A stretch of DNA of 64,000 nt from Vogesella sp. LIG4 (lineage in GTDB: Bacteria > Pseudomonadota > Gammaproteobacteria > Burkholderiales > Chromobacteriaceae), in the NCBI RefSeq assembly GCF_900090205.1, contig NZ_LT607802.1, positions 3,867,879 through 3,931,878 of the forward strand. Reading direction: 5' to 3'. Position numbers and translations under genes: made by a program. Below the pieces are notes generated by a model that was not told where the DNA came from, ran no database searches, and worked only from the letters and a program-made list of their open reading frames with translations. Below are positions 45,052 to 53,471 of the stretch, piece by piece. The stretch's first letter is position 1. Every line of letters begins with the position of its first letter.

Positions 45052-45737
45052 AGTTCAGCCTTTCTGACGCCGGCGGAGTAACGATGCTCCAGCCATACCA
45101 GGGCACCGTTGGAAATGGTGGTGATGATCAGGTAAATCATGCCGGCCACAATGCTGAAGTAGAACATCTGCATGGTGCCCTTGCCTGCGTCCTGGGTGGC
45201 TTTCACCACGTCGGACAGGCCGATGATGGATACCAGCGCGGTGGCCTTGATGATCACCTGCCAGTTGTTGCCGATACCCGGCAAGGCAAAACGCATCATC
45301 TGCGGGAACAGAATGCGGTGAAACACCTGCCAGGCGCTCAGGCCGTAGGCGGTAGCCGCCTCGATCTGACCGCGCGGCACCGACTGGAAGGCGCCACGGA
45401 AGGTTTCGGTGAAGTAGGCGCCATAGATGAAGCCCAGGGTGACAACGCCCGCCAGGAAGGGGTCGATATCGATCTGGTCCATCTGCAGCGCTTCGGTAAC
45501 CTGGTTCAGCAGGATCTGCAGGCTGTAGAACAGCAGCAGCATGATGACCAGATCGGGAACACTACGAATGAGGGTGGTGTAACCAGTGGCCACACTGCGC
45601 AGGAAACGGTTGCTGGAGAGTTTGGAACTCGCCCCGAGCAGACCGATTATCACCGCCGCCAGCATGGACAGTAACGCGAGTTTGACCGTCATCCACGAAC
45701 CGGTGGCGATCAGAGAGCCGTAGCCTTCTAAAAACAT
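45048..45737 (-). CDS. hisQ: Histidine/basic amino-acid ABC transporter permease HisQ
   Basis: The 229-residue membrane protein carries TLIRSVPDLVIMLLLFYSLQILLNQ and the ATPase-contact loop PRGQIEAATAYGLSAWQVFHRILFPQMMRFALPGIGNNWQVIIKATALVSIIGLSDV, both typical of HisQ. AAGGAGATATGCA before the ATG is an excellent ribosome site. A stem-loop in the 129-base gap separates it from the upstream binding-protein gene, as in other systems where the receptor is made in excess. Confidence 0.93.
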   Translation of the reverse strand: MFLEGYGSLIATGSWMTVKLALLSMLAAVIIGLLGASSKLSSNRFLRSVATGYTTLIRSVPDLVIMLLLFYSLQILLNQVTEALQMDQIDIDPFLAGVVTLGFIYGAYFTETFRGAFQSVPRGQIEAATAYGLSAWQVFHRILFPQMMRFALPGIGNNWQVIIKATALVSIIGLSDVVKATQDAGKGTMQMFYFSIVAGMIYLIITTISNGALVWLEHRYSAGVRKAEL

Positions 45738-45815
45738 TGCATATCTCCTTCCCTACACGGATAACTCGGCAAACGCCGGTCATCTTCTTATGCGGGTGTA
45801 CTTCAAGCGACAGGC

Positions 45816-45847
45816 GTGCCGACCCTTCCTCGCGGAAGGGCGGGCAC
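45816..45847 (-). terminator. Intercistronic stem-loop between binding protein and hisQ
   Basis: CCCTTCC and GGAAGGG pair around TCGC, extended by GTGCC/GGCAC. It has no T-run. It probably stabilises or partly terminates the message so that the receptor is made in excess of the membrane subunits. Confidence 0.65.
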
Positions 45848-45866
45848 TATACCAGCTTAGACGGGG

Positions 45867-46640
45867 TTAATCGTAGATATTGAAGGAGAAGTACTTCTTG
45901 GCCAGACGGTCGTAGGTACCGTCCTTGTGCAGAGCGCCGATCGCCTTGTTGATCTGGTCGCGCAGGTCGTTATCTTCCTTGCGCAGGCCGATGCCCACGC
46001 CCACGCCCAGGGTCTTCACGTCTTTCACGTCCGGACCGGCGAAGGCGAAGTTCTTGCCACGCGGGGTCTGCAGGAAGCCGATGTCAGCCTGTACGGCGTC
46101 CTGGAAGGCAGCGTCCAGACGGCCGGAGGACAGGTCAACCAGCACCAGATCCTGGTTCTGGTACGGAACCACGGTCACGCCCTTCGGCTCCCAGTAGGTC
46201 TTGGCGTAGGTTTCCTGGGTGGTGCCCTGCTCCACACCCACGCGCTTGCCCTTCAGCGACTCGGCGGTCGGCATCAGGTTGGCGCCCTTCTTGGCAACCA
46301 TGCGGCTCGGGGAGTTGTACAGCTTGGCGGAGAAGGCGATTTCCTGCGCGCGCTTCTCGGTTACCGACATGGAGGACAGTACGCCGTCGAACTTCTTGGC
46401 CTTCAGTGCCGGGATCATGCCGTCAAAGTCGTTTTCCACCCATTCGCACTTGGCCTTCAGCTTTTCGCAGATGGCGCTGCCCAGATCGATGTCGAAGCCG
46501 ATCAGTTTGCCGTCGGCAGACTTGGATTCGAACGGAGCATAGCTAGGGTCCACGCCGAAACGGATGACTTTCCAGTCCTTGGCGAAAGCGCCGGTGGAGG
46601 CCAGAGCCAGAACGACTGCAGTGATGGCGAATTTCTTCAT
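45867..46640 (-). CDS. Basic amino-acid ABC transporter substrate-binding protein (HisJ/ArgT-like)
   Basis: The 257-residue protein has a signal peptide (KKFAITAVVLALASTGAFA) and the HisJ-like sequence IRFGVDPSYAPFESKSADGKLIGFDIDLG, SLKGKRVGVEQGTTQETYAKTYWEPKGV and GVGIGLRKEDNDLRDQINKAIG. It is the first gene of the receptor-hisQ-hisM-hisP operon. The ATG matches the signal-peptide start; the frame continues upstream through the promoter without support. It binds histidine, lysine, arginine or ornithine by family; the exact ligand cannot be read. Its paralogue lies about 5 kb away. Confidence 0.93.
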   Translation of the reverse strand: MKKFAITAVVLALASTGAFAKDWKVIRFGVDPSYAPFESKSADGKLIGFDIDLGSAICEKLKAKCEWVENDFDGMIPALKAKKFDGVLSSMSVTEKRAQEIAFSAKLYNSPSRMVAKKGANLMPTAESLKGKRVGVEQGTTQETYAKTYWEPKGVTVVPYQNQDLVLVDLSSGRLDAAFQDAVQADIGFLQTPRGKNFAFAGPDVKDVKTLGVGVGIGLRKEDNDLRDQINKAIGALHKDGTYDRLAKKYFSFNIYD

Positions 46641-47197
46641 TGATATTTCTCCATAGAAATATTTTTTGATGGGCTTTGGGTTGGCGGCATGACACCTAGC
46701 GGTATATGTCATCCAAAGCTGTGATCCCGAAGGAACACTTTGCCTCGACTCTTTGGCGAAGTCACAAAATGTATATACAAATTTAGGGGAGAACGCCGCC
46801 AACGGCAACGCGTTTATAAACAAACTGTTCAATCAGCGCCAGCACCGGGCAAATTAACCGTTGGGCATTTCCATGGCACCACCCACGCCTCAGCCATTCG
46901 TCATTTTGTTAACGTGCATTAATCCATTAATAATCAACAAGATAAATACAGCAACCACGGGATAACCCGCATTGCTGCAGGTGCAAAAATGCCCTGTAAC
47001 GAACTGTTGTGGTTTATCTACGACAAGCCGGAAAACACGCCCGTTTCACTTCCCCTCGCCGCCGGAGGCCCTTGCTGCAACAGCAAGATCCGCTGCCGCA
47101 ACGACAGAAACGGCTTGCGGGTGTACATGGCAAACATGCACCAGGTACACCCGCAAGCCCAAGACTGGGTAACCGAGGTTGGATCGCCTGCCCGGCG
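46641..47197. other. Gene-free region upstream of the hisJQMP-type operon
   Basis: About 560 bases. The half next to the operon is AT-rich with TGTATATACA-like sequence (near 46769) and should hold its promoter. Near the other end is the long inverted repeat at 47112-47159. Short open frames here lack ribosome sites. Confidence 0.45.
47112..47159. repeat. 15-base perfect inverted repeat behind the aldehyde dehydrogenase gene
   Basis: GGCTTGCGGGTGTAC and GTACACCCGCAAGCC are separated by 18 bases. The stem is strong but lacks a T-run. It could end or stabilise the transcript of the minus-strand cluster, or be a protein-binding site. Confidence 0.65.
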
Positions 47198-48679
47198 TCA
47201 GTGCTGATACCAGCCCAGCACGCCCGGCTGCAGGTTGATGTTCACCTGCTTCACCTGCTGGTACTCCTGCAGGCCGTTCACCCCCAGGTCGCGGCCATAG
47301 CCGCTCATCTTGTAGCCACCCCACGGTGCCTCATTAAAGGTGGGGTTGTAGCAGTTCACCCAGGTCACCCCGGCGCGAATCTCGCGGATCACGCGCAGCG
47401 CCCGTGCGCCATCGCTGGTGAACACACCGCCGGCCAGGCCGTACGGTGTGTCGTTGGCCATGGCGATGGCTTCGGCTTCGGTGCGGAAGGTCTGCACCGC
47501 CACCACCGGGCCAAACACCTCCTCGCGCACCAGGTCCATGTCGCGGCGGCAGTTGTCGAACACGGTTGGCCGCACGAAGTAGCCCCTGGCGCACTCGCCC
47601 TCGGTGTAGCGCTCGCCGCCGCACACCAACCGCGCACCCTGCTGCTTCGCTCGTTCGATATGCGCCAGGATCTTGTCCATCTGCCCTTGCGACACGATGG
47701 CGCCCATGTCCGGGTCGTCCAGGCCGTTGCCGATGGTCATGGCGTTGGCGCGCTCGGCCAGGCGGGCGACGAAGGCATCCTTGATGCTCTCTTCGATCAG
47801 GATGCGCGAGCCGGCGGAGCACACCTCGCCCTGGTTGAAGAACACGCCGATCATTGCCCATTCCACCGCGCCTTCCAGGTCGGCATCGGCAAAGATGATG
47901 TTGGGTGACTTGCCGCCCAGCTCCAGCCCCACCTTCTTGAGGTTGCCCACCGCCGCGCTGGCGATCAGCTGGCCGGTACGGGTGCTACCGGTGAAGGTCA
48001 CCATGTCCACGTCGTGGCTCTCCGCCAGCAGCTGGCCGGCGGCCGGCCCGGTGCCCAGCACCAGGTTGGCGGTACCGGCAGGCAGGCCGGCCGCATGCAG
48101 GATCTCGAACAGCACCACGGCCGACAGCGGTGTCAGCTCGCTGGGCTTGAACACCACGCAGTTGCCAGCCGCCAGCGCCGGCGCCAGCTTCCAGGTGGCC
48201 ATCAGCAGCGGGTAGTTCCACGGCGTGATCAGCCCGCACACGCCTATCGGCTCGTGCATGCTGTAGGCGTGCATCGGGCCGAAGGCATCGCTGACCTCGT
48301 ACACCCCGCCCTGCGGCACGCTGATCAGCCCGGCGTAGTAGCGGAAGCAGGCGGCGGCATCGTCCACGTCGCCGCGCGCCTCGCGCAGCGGCTTGCCGTT
48401 GTCCAGGCAATCCAGCCGCGCCAGTTCGTCGGCGCGCGCCTTGATGCCATCGGCCACGCGGTGCAGCAGCTCCGCCCGCCGCGGTGCGGCCATGCGCCGC
48501 CATTCACCCTTGCCGTAGAACGCCGCGTGGGCGGCGGCAATCGCCTGGCGGGTATCTTCCGCCGTGCTGTCGGCCACGCGGGCGATCACCTCGCCGTTGG
48601 CCGGGTTGATCACGTCGCGGCTGGCACCGCCCAGCGCCAGCTGCCATTCACCGTTGATGTAGTTTTTGCGGATTTCCAT
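47198..48679 (-). CDS. Aldehyde dehydrogenase (betaine-aldehyde/amino-aldehyde type)
   Basis: The 493-residue enzyme has PWNYPLLMATWKLAPALAAGN, VTFTGSTRTGQL, LELGGKSPNIIFADAD with the conserved glutamate and the catalytic cysteine in NQGEVCSAGSR. The sequence style is that of GbsA/BetB and other omega-amino-aldehyde dehydrogenases. It is the last gene of a cluster containing a cupin, an FAD amine oxidoreductase, an amidase and a PotF-like receptor, so an aldehyde released from an amine is the likely substrate. Betaine aldehyde is possible, but no choline dehydrogenase gene adjoins. GGAGGAG precedes the start. Confidence 0.9.
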   Translation of the reverse strand: MEIRKNYINGEWQLALGGASRDVINPANGEVIARVADSTAEDTRQAIAAAHAAFYGKGEWRRMAAPRRAELLHRVADGIKARADELARLDCLDNGKPLREARGDVDDAAACFRYYAGLISVPQGGVYEVSDAFGPMHAYSMHEPIGVCGLITPWNYPLLMATWKLAPALAAGNCVVFKPSELTPLSAVVLFEILHAAGLPAGTANLVLGTGPAAGQLLAESHDVDMVTFTGSTRTGQLIASAAVGNLKKVGLELGGKSPNIIFADADLEGAVEWAMIGVFFNQGEVCSAGSRILIEESIKDAFVARLAERANAMTIGNGLDDPDMGAIVSQGQMDKILAHIERAKQQGARLVCGGERYTEGECARGYFVRPTVFDNCRRDMDLVREEVFGPVVAVQTFRTEAEAIAMANDTPYGLAGGVFTSDGARALRVIREIRAGVTWVNCYNPTFNEAPWGGYKMSGYGRDLGVNGLQEYQQVKQVNINLQPGVLGWYQH

Positions 48680-48758
48680 TGTGTTCTCCTCCGTGCCGCT
48701 TGCTGTAGGGGTGAAGCTTTCAGGTTGCTGGCTCGCACAATGCTGCGCGAGCGGGCAT

Positions 48759-49112
48759 TCAGGCGATATACACCTTGCGCAGCGTCTGGCGTACTGTCCA
48801 GGTGGTCGCCGTGCCGGCGCGCAGGTGGCCGACGCTGCCGGCCGACAGCTGCAGCTCCGGCGAACCATCGGCAAAACTCACCGTGGCATCGCCGAACAGC
48901 ACGATGAAGAATTCGTCGCTCTCCACATCGGTACTGATGCTGGGCGACATCTCCCATACGCCGATATTGCAACCGCCCAGGCTGCCCAGCAGCGCGGTGC
49001 CGACGCGCGGCTGGCCGGCAATGGTCTGCGCCGCCGGCAAATCGTGATAGTCCAGCGCCAGGCTGGCAGCGGCCAGGCAATGGTTGGCCAGCAGCAGGTT
49101 TTGCTCTTGCAT
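48759..49112 (-). CDS. Cupin-domain protein in amine-catabolic cluster
   Basis: The 117-residue single-domain cupin has GVWEMSPSISTDVESDEFFIVLFGDATVSFADG and LSAGSVGHLRAGTATTWTVRQTLRKVYIA, the Cupin_3/DUF861 pattern. The C-terminal block resembles that of the cupin at 12004 (TWEVVETVRKYFVF). It lies between the FAD oxidoreductase and aldehyde dehydrogenase genes and is likely co-transcribed. A role in handling an amine or amide intermediate is plausible but unproven. Confidence 0.82.
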   Translation of the reverse strand: MQEQNLLLANHCLAAASLALDYHDLPAAQTIAGQPRVGTALLGSLGGCNIGVWEMSPSISTDVESDEFFIVLFGDATVSFADGSPELQLSAGSVGHLRAGTATTWTVRQTLRKVYIA

Positions 49113-49144
49113 GAGATATTCCAGTTCAAAGAGGTGGTGACAGC

Positions 49145-50545
49145 TCAGGAGTCAAAGCCCAAACCCAGGGCATCCATGGTCCGCAACATCAGATTGCGCT
49201 TGCCGTGGTTGTGGTCGGCGCGGTTCAGCGACCAGCGCGTGGCCTGCACCGCGACATAGGTCAGCGGCTCCGGCGGGAACGGCATCGGCATCTCGCGCAC
49301 CATGCGCAAACGGGTGCGCTCGGTATCCAGCCCGGCCAGCTTGTCCAGCAGCACGTTGGCCGCAAAGCGGGTGGCGCCTACCCCCAGGCCGGTAAAGCCG
49401 GCGGCGTAGGCCACCTTGCCGCCATGCGCCTGCGCATAGAAAGCACAGAAGCGGGTGGAGGTATCGATGGCGCCGGCCCAGCGGTGGGTAAAGCGCAGCC
49501 CTTCCAGTTGCGGGAAGGTGGTAAAGAAATGGCTGGCCAGCAGCTCGAAGCTGGCCGCTCGCTCCTCGTACTGCTCCTCGATGCGGCCGCCGAAGTTGTA
49601 GATGGCATCGTAGCCGCCGAACAGGATGCGGTTGTCGCGGCTCAGCCGGTAGTAATGGAACTGGTTGCCCATGTCGGCAAGGCCCTGGCGGTTGCGCCAG
49701 CCCACTGCGGCCAACTGCGCCGGGCTCAGCGGCTCGCTCATCAGCACGTAGTCGTATACCGGGATGGTGTGCCATCGATAGCGGCGCAGCAGCGAGGGAA
49801 AGGCATTGGTCGCCAAAATCACCTGCTGCGCGACCACCCGCCCGCCGGCGGTGTGCAACGCCACCTGCCTGCCCGACGAACGCAGCCGCTCCACCCGCGA
49901 CTGCTCGTGGATTTCCACCCCCAGCTCGCGGGCAACACGGGTCAGCCCTGCGGCCAACTTGCCCGGGTGCAGCATGGCGGTGCCGTCGCGGTCCCAGTGC
50001 CCGGCAAGGAAGGTGGGCGATGCCACCTCGGCACGCACCTCGTCGGCGGACAGGCAGCCTTCATCCTGCAGCAGCTCGGCCTGGTACGGTTCCACCGCCA
50101 CCACCATCACCCCGCTGCGCTCGAAATCGCAGTCGATGCCGTAGCGCTGCAGCGTGGCCTCGATCTCGTCCAGGTTTTGACGCCCCAGCGCCTCCAGCTG
50201 CTCGAATTCCTCCGGCCAGCGGCTCATGCCGTTTTCCTCGCCGTGGGTGATGCTGGCCTCGCAGAAGCCGCCGTTGCGGCTGGAGGCGGCCCCGCCGCAC
50301 TGCCCGGCTTCCAGCAGCAGCACGCGGCGCTGCGGCTCGCGCTCCTTGGCCAGAATGGCCGCCCACAAGCCCAGGTAGCCGCCGCCGACAATGGCCAGCT
50401 CGGTAGTCACCTCGCCCTGCAGCGGCGCAAAGCCGGCACGGCTCGGCACGTCGTCCAGCCAGAAGGAGCGGTTGATGGAGCCGGCCAGGGCCGACTGGAT
50501 GACGCTCTTTTGCGGGGCGTGCCGCTCGAAAACGGTTTGAAGCAT
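49145..50545 (-). CDS. FAD-dependent amine oxidoreductase (DAO fold)
   Basis: The 466-residue flavoprotein has the motif IVGGGYLGLWAAILAKE (GxGxxG at 54-59) and GGAASSRNGGFCEASITHGEENG, similar to PuuB-type amine oxidoreductases. A C-terminal GFTGLGVGATRFAANVL segment completes the FAD site. It is about 25% identical in feel to the other DAO protein of the window (starting at 33988) but not a recent copy. It probably oxidises an amine to an aldehyde, which the neighbouring dehydrogenase then oxidises. CAGGAA lies upstream of the start. Confidence 0.85.
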   Translation of the reverse strand: MLQTVFERHAPQKSVIQSALAGSINRSFWLDDVPSRAGFAPLQGEVTTELAIVGGGYLGLWAAILAKEREPQRRVLLLEAGQCGGAASSRNGGFCEASITHGEENGMSRWPEEFEQLEALGRQNLDEIEATLQRYGIDCDFERSGVMVVAVEPYQAELLQDEGCLSADEVRAEVASPTFLAGHWDRDGTAMLHPGKLAAGLTRVARELGVEIHEQSRVERLRSSGRQVALHTAGGRVVAQQVILATNAFPSLLRRYRWHTIPVYDYVLMSEPLSPAQLAAVGWRNRQGLADMGNQFHYYRLSRDNRILFGGYDAIYNFGGRIEEQYEERAASFELLASHFFTTFPQLEGLRFTHRWAGAIDTSTRFCAFYAQAHGGKVAYAAGFTGLGVGATRFAANVLLDKLAGLDTERTRLRMVREMPMPFPPEPLTYVAVQATRWSLNRADHNHGKRNLMLRTMDALGLGFDS

Positions 50546-50627
50546 GGGGCGGTGGATTCCTGTAACGCATGAAGCTCGAAAAACCGCCGGCCAGGCGAAC
50601 GCCGGGCCAGCGGTGTTGGTGCCTTCC

Positions 50628-52058
50628 TCAAGCGAACTCGGGGAACACCTGCCGGTACAGCCCGTGCCGGGCCGCCTGCGAGTGATTGTAGGCTACCTGG
50701 AAAGCTACCTCGTCCTGGTATGACGGCGCAATGATCTGCATGCCGGTAGGCACGCCGCTGTGCGCGCGGCCGGTGGGCACCGACAGCGCCGGGTAGCGGC
50801 CCAGCAGGTTGAACGGCGGGGTGGCCGCCCAGCCCAGGTAGCTGTCCAGCGCCACGCCGTTCACCTGCAGCTGCGGCTGTTGCGTCGGGTCCATATCGGC
50901 CTCGATCTCGGTGGTGAAGGTCGTCGGGCAGATGAAGGCACGGTAGCCCTGCCCCCACACCTTCTGCTGCATCTCGCGGTGCAGGCTGCTGGCCAGCTCC
51001 GCCGATTTCATCACCGAATTGGACTTGCCGCGGTAGTCGCGCCACAGGTGCTGCATATAGCTGGTGAGCTTATCGTAGGCGGAGTCCGGCAGCTCGCGCA
51101 GGTATTCGTCGAAGTAGATGCCGAAGATGCCTTCCATCAGCACCTTGGACAGCGCAAGCAGATCCCACTCGATATCCACCTTTTCCACCACCGCGCCGCG
51201 GCCGCGCAGCCCTTCCAGCGCCTGCTCCAGATTGTGCTGCACGTCCGGGCACACCGCCGGGCTGCCCAGGCTGGGGTGGTAGGCGATCTTCCAGCCGCTC
51301 AGGTCGTCGTAGCGGTCCGGCAGCGGCTGGTACGGCATGCCGTTGTAGCTGGCCGGGTGCGGGCCGGCGATGATGTTCTGCATCAGCACCATGTCTTCGA
51401 AGGTACGCGCCAGCGGGCCTTCGGCGGCAAAGGCGAACAGTTCCTCGCCCGGGCCGCTGGCCAGGCGGCCGAACGGCGGCTTGTAGCCATACAGGCCCTG
51501 GAATGCCGCCGGCAGTCGGGTGGAACCGCCCATGTCGCTGCCGGTAGCCAGCGGCGCCACACCGGCCGCCACTGCCGCGGCGCTGCCGCCGCTGGAGCCG
51601 CCGCAGGTATAGCGCAGGTTCCACGGGTTGCGCGTTACGCCCCAGCGCCGGCTCCAGGTCTGCCCCAGGCAGCAGAATTCCGGGTTGGTGGCCTGGGCGT
51701 GCAGGATGGCGCCGGCGTCCAGCAACTTGTCTATCATCGGGTGGTTTTCGTCCGGCACGTAGTCGTCCAGCACCAGCGAGCCCACCGTGTTCGGCCAACC
51801 TGCCACCGCGGTTTCCTCCTTCACTACCACCGGAATGCCTTCCAGCGGACGGGCGGTGCCATCGCGGTAGCGCTGTTCCGCTTCACGCGCCCTGGCAATG
51901 GCCTCGTCGGCGCGGATGGCGGTGGTGGCGTTTACATTCACCTGCTGCTTGTGCGCGGCTTCCAGCACGGCCTGCATCAGGGTCACCGGCGACAGGCTGC
52001 CATTGCGGAAACGGCGCAGTGCCTCGGTGGCGGACATATAACAAAGCGTTTGATTCAT
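50628..52058 (-). CDS. Amidase (amidase-signature family)
   Basis: The 476-residue hydrolase shows the full Ser-cisSer-Lys site: Lys80 in VVVKEE, Ser155 in CGGSSGGSAAAVAAG and the nucleophile Ser179 in SDMGGSTRLP. These cytoplasmic enzymes cleave C-N amide bonds of carboxamides. It is placed between an FAD amine oxidoreductase and an outer-membrane protein gene. In a polyamine-type route it could replace the gamma-glutamyl hydrolase PuuD, or open the pathway by deamidating the substrate. Substrate unknown. Confidence 0.9.
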   Translation of the reverse strand: MNQTLCYMSATEALRRFRNGSLSPVTLMQAVLEAAHKQQVNVNATTAIRADEAIARAREAEQRYRDGTARPLEGIPVVVKEETAVAGWPNTVGSLVLDDYVPDENHPMIDKLLDAGAILHAQATNPEFCCLGQTWSRRWGVTRNPWNLRYTCGGSSGGSAAAVAAGVAPLATGSDMGGSTRLPAAFQGLYGYKPPFGRLASGPGEELFAFAAEGPLARTFEDMVLMQNIIAGPHPASYNGMPYQPLPDRYDDLSGWKIAYHPSLGSPAVCPDVQHNLEQALEGLRGRGAVVEKVDIEWDLLALSKVLMEGIFGIYFDEYLRELPDSAYDKLTSYMQHLWRDYRGKSNSVMKSAELASSLHREMQQKVWGQGYRAFICPTTFTTEIEADMDPTQQPQLQVNGVALDSYLGWAATPPFNLLGRYPALSVPTGRAHSGVPTGMQIIAPSYQDEVAFQVAYNHSQAARHGLYRQVFPEFA

Positions 52059-52074
52059 TTCAGTATTCCGGAAG

Positions 52075-53463
52075 TTAAAAACTGTAGACCGCCTGGGCGC
52101 TCAGCACATCGTTATGCTTGCTGGTGGTGCCGTCGGCGCGTTCGAAGCTGCGTACGCTGGAGATGTCATGCCGCGCTTCCAGCTTCAGTTGCAGCTGGTC
52201 GGTCGGGTAGAACAGCAGCGCGGCGGTAATGTCCTGACGCACCGCGCCCTTGCAGCCGCTCGGGTCCAGCGCATAGCAGGCCGGGTCCACGCCGAAGCCG
52301 TTGATCGGGTCGTTGCCGTTGGCACTCAGGCCGATGCTGGGGTTGCCGCCACCGTTCTTGCTGTTGTTCAGGTAGTCGTAGCGCACGGTCCAGCCCATGC
52401 GCCCCAGTGCGGCGGTCTCGAACTTGTGGTGCTTCAGCAGCGAGAAACCCCACCACTGCGCGCGGCCGCCGTTGAGCGCGCTGTACTCGGCACTGCCGTA
52501 GTCGAACTGCGCGGCGCTGATGTCGTCGAGCTGGGTGTTGCTGATGTCCACCTCGGTGTAGGCCACGCGGCCGAAGTTCGGCGTGCTGCCGGTGTAGTTG
52601 CCGCTGGTGCCGCGCGCCAGATAGCCATACCAGCCGATGTCGATGTTGTTGGTGAGCATGTTGTCCACGCGCCAGCTCAGCGACGGGGTACGGTTGGCCG
52701 CATTGTTCACCTGCGACGCCTGGCTGCGCCCGGCCTCGTTGCCCAGCATGGCCTTCACGCTCCAGGCACCCTGCACCCAGGACGCGCCGGCACCCACGAT
52801 ATTGCTGGGCTCGCTGAAGTCGTACAGCAGGTTGTGGGTGATGTTCACCGTCTGGTTGCTGGCGGCGTACTCGTAGCCGGCCCAGGACGGAATATCGCCG
52901 GCAAACACCTGCCAGTGCTCATCCAGCGGCACTACCGCCTGCGCCGAGTTGAGGATGCTCATATTGCCGTTGCCATTGCTGTCCAGCGAGGAATACACCC
53001 CGGCGCCACGGTCCGGCATGATGGTGATATCCACGTACGGCGCCAGCGGGCCGCTGCCGAAGGTTTTCTTGATGTCCAGGTAGACATCGCCCAGGTTGGA
53101 GGTGTCGTAGTTGTAGCTCTGGCTGCGGTTGGCAAACACGAACGACGCCGACTTGCGCCCCAGGTTGCTGCTGTACAGCGGGTCGATGTAGCCGCTGATG
53201 CTCAGGCCGGCAATCGGGCCGTTCTGCGCATCCTCGGACAGCTTGTCCACCTTCATCGCCGTGGCGCTCACCTGCTGCGTCAGCGCCTCGTCACTGTCCT
53301 GCCGTGCGGTGACCGACTGTTGCAACGCGGTTTTCAGGCTGTCGATCTCACGCTGCATCGCCTCCAGCCGCTGCTGCATCTCCTGCATGCCCGGCTGGGC
53401 CTCTGCGGCCAACGTCAGCAGCGGTGCCGCCCCGATCAGGCCGGCCAAAAGTGTTTTCTTCAT
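52075..53463 (-). CDS. Outer-membrane porin-like protein (DUF3138-like)
   Basis: The 462-residue protein has a signal peptide (KKTLLAGLIGAAPLLTLAAEA), then a coiled-coil-like segment of about 45 residues (MQEMQQRLEAMQREIDSLKTALQQ). A long beta-rich region follows, ending in aromatic VYSF, the usual last strand of outer-membrane barrels. The sequence style agrees with the DUF3138 family found mainly in betaproteobacteria. It lies directly downstream of a PotF-like receptor gene (9-base gap), so it may be the outer-membrane entry for the same substrate. GGGGAAATC precedes the ATG. Confidence 0.75.
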   Translation of the reverse strand: MKKTLLAGLIGAAPLLTLAAEAQPGMQEMQQRLEAMQREIDSLKTALQQSVTARQDSDEALTQQVSATAMKVDKLSEDAQNGPIAGLSISGYIDPLYSSNLGRKSASFVFANRSQSYNYDTSNLGDVYLDIKKTFGSGPLAPYVDITIMPDRGAGVYSSLDSNGNGNMSILNSAQAVVPLDEHWQVFAGDIPSWAGYEYAASNQTVNITHNLLYDFSEPSNIVGAGASWVQGAWSVKAMLGNEAGRSQASQVNNAANRTPSLSWRVDNMLTNNIDIGWYGYLARGTSGNYTGSTPNFGRVAYTEVDISNTQLDDISAAQFDYGSAEYSALNGGRAQWWGFSLLKHHKFETAALGRMGWTVRYDYLNNSKNGGGNPSIGLSANGNDPINGFGVDPACYALDPSGCKGAVRQDITAALLFYPTDQLQLKLEARHDISSVRSFERADGTTSKHNDVLSAQAVYSF

Positions 53464-53471
53464 GATTTCCC

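Noticed and set aside
46989..47207. 72-codon frame between the HisJ-like gene and the aldehyde dehydrogenase gene
   Set aside because: No Shine-Dalgarno sequence and it runs through a perfect inverted repeat; more likely non-coding.
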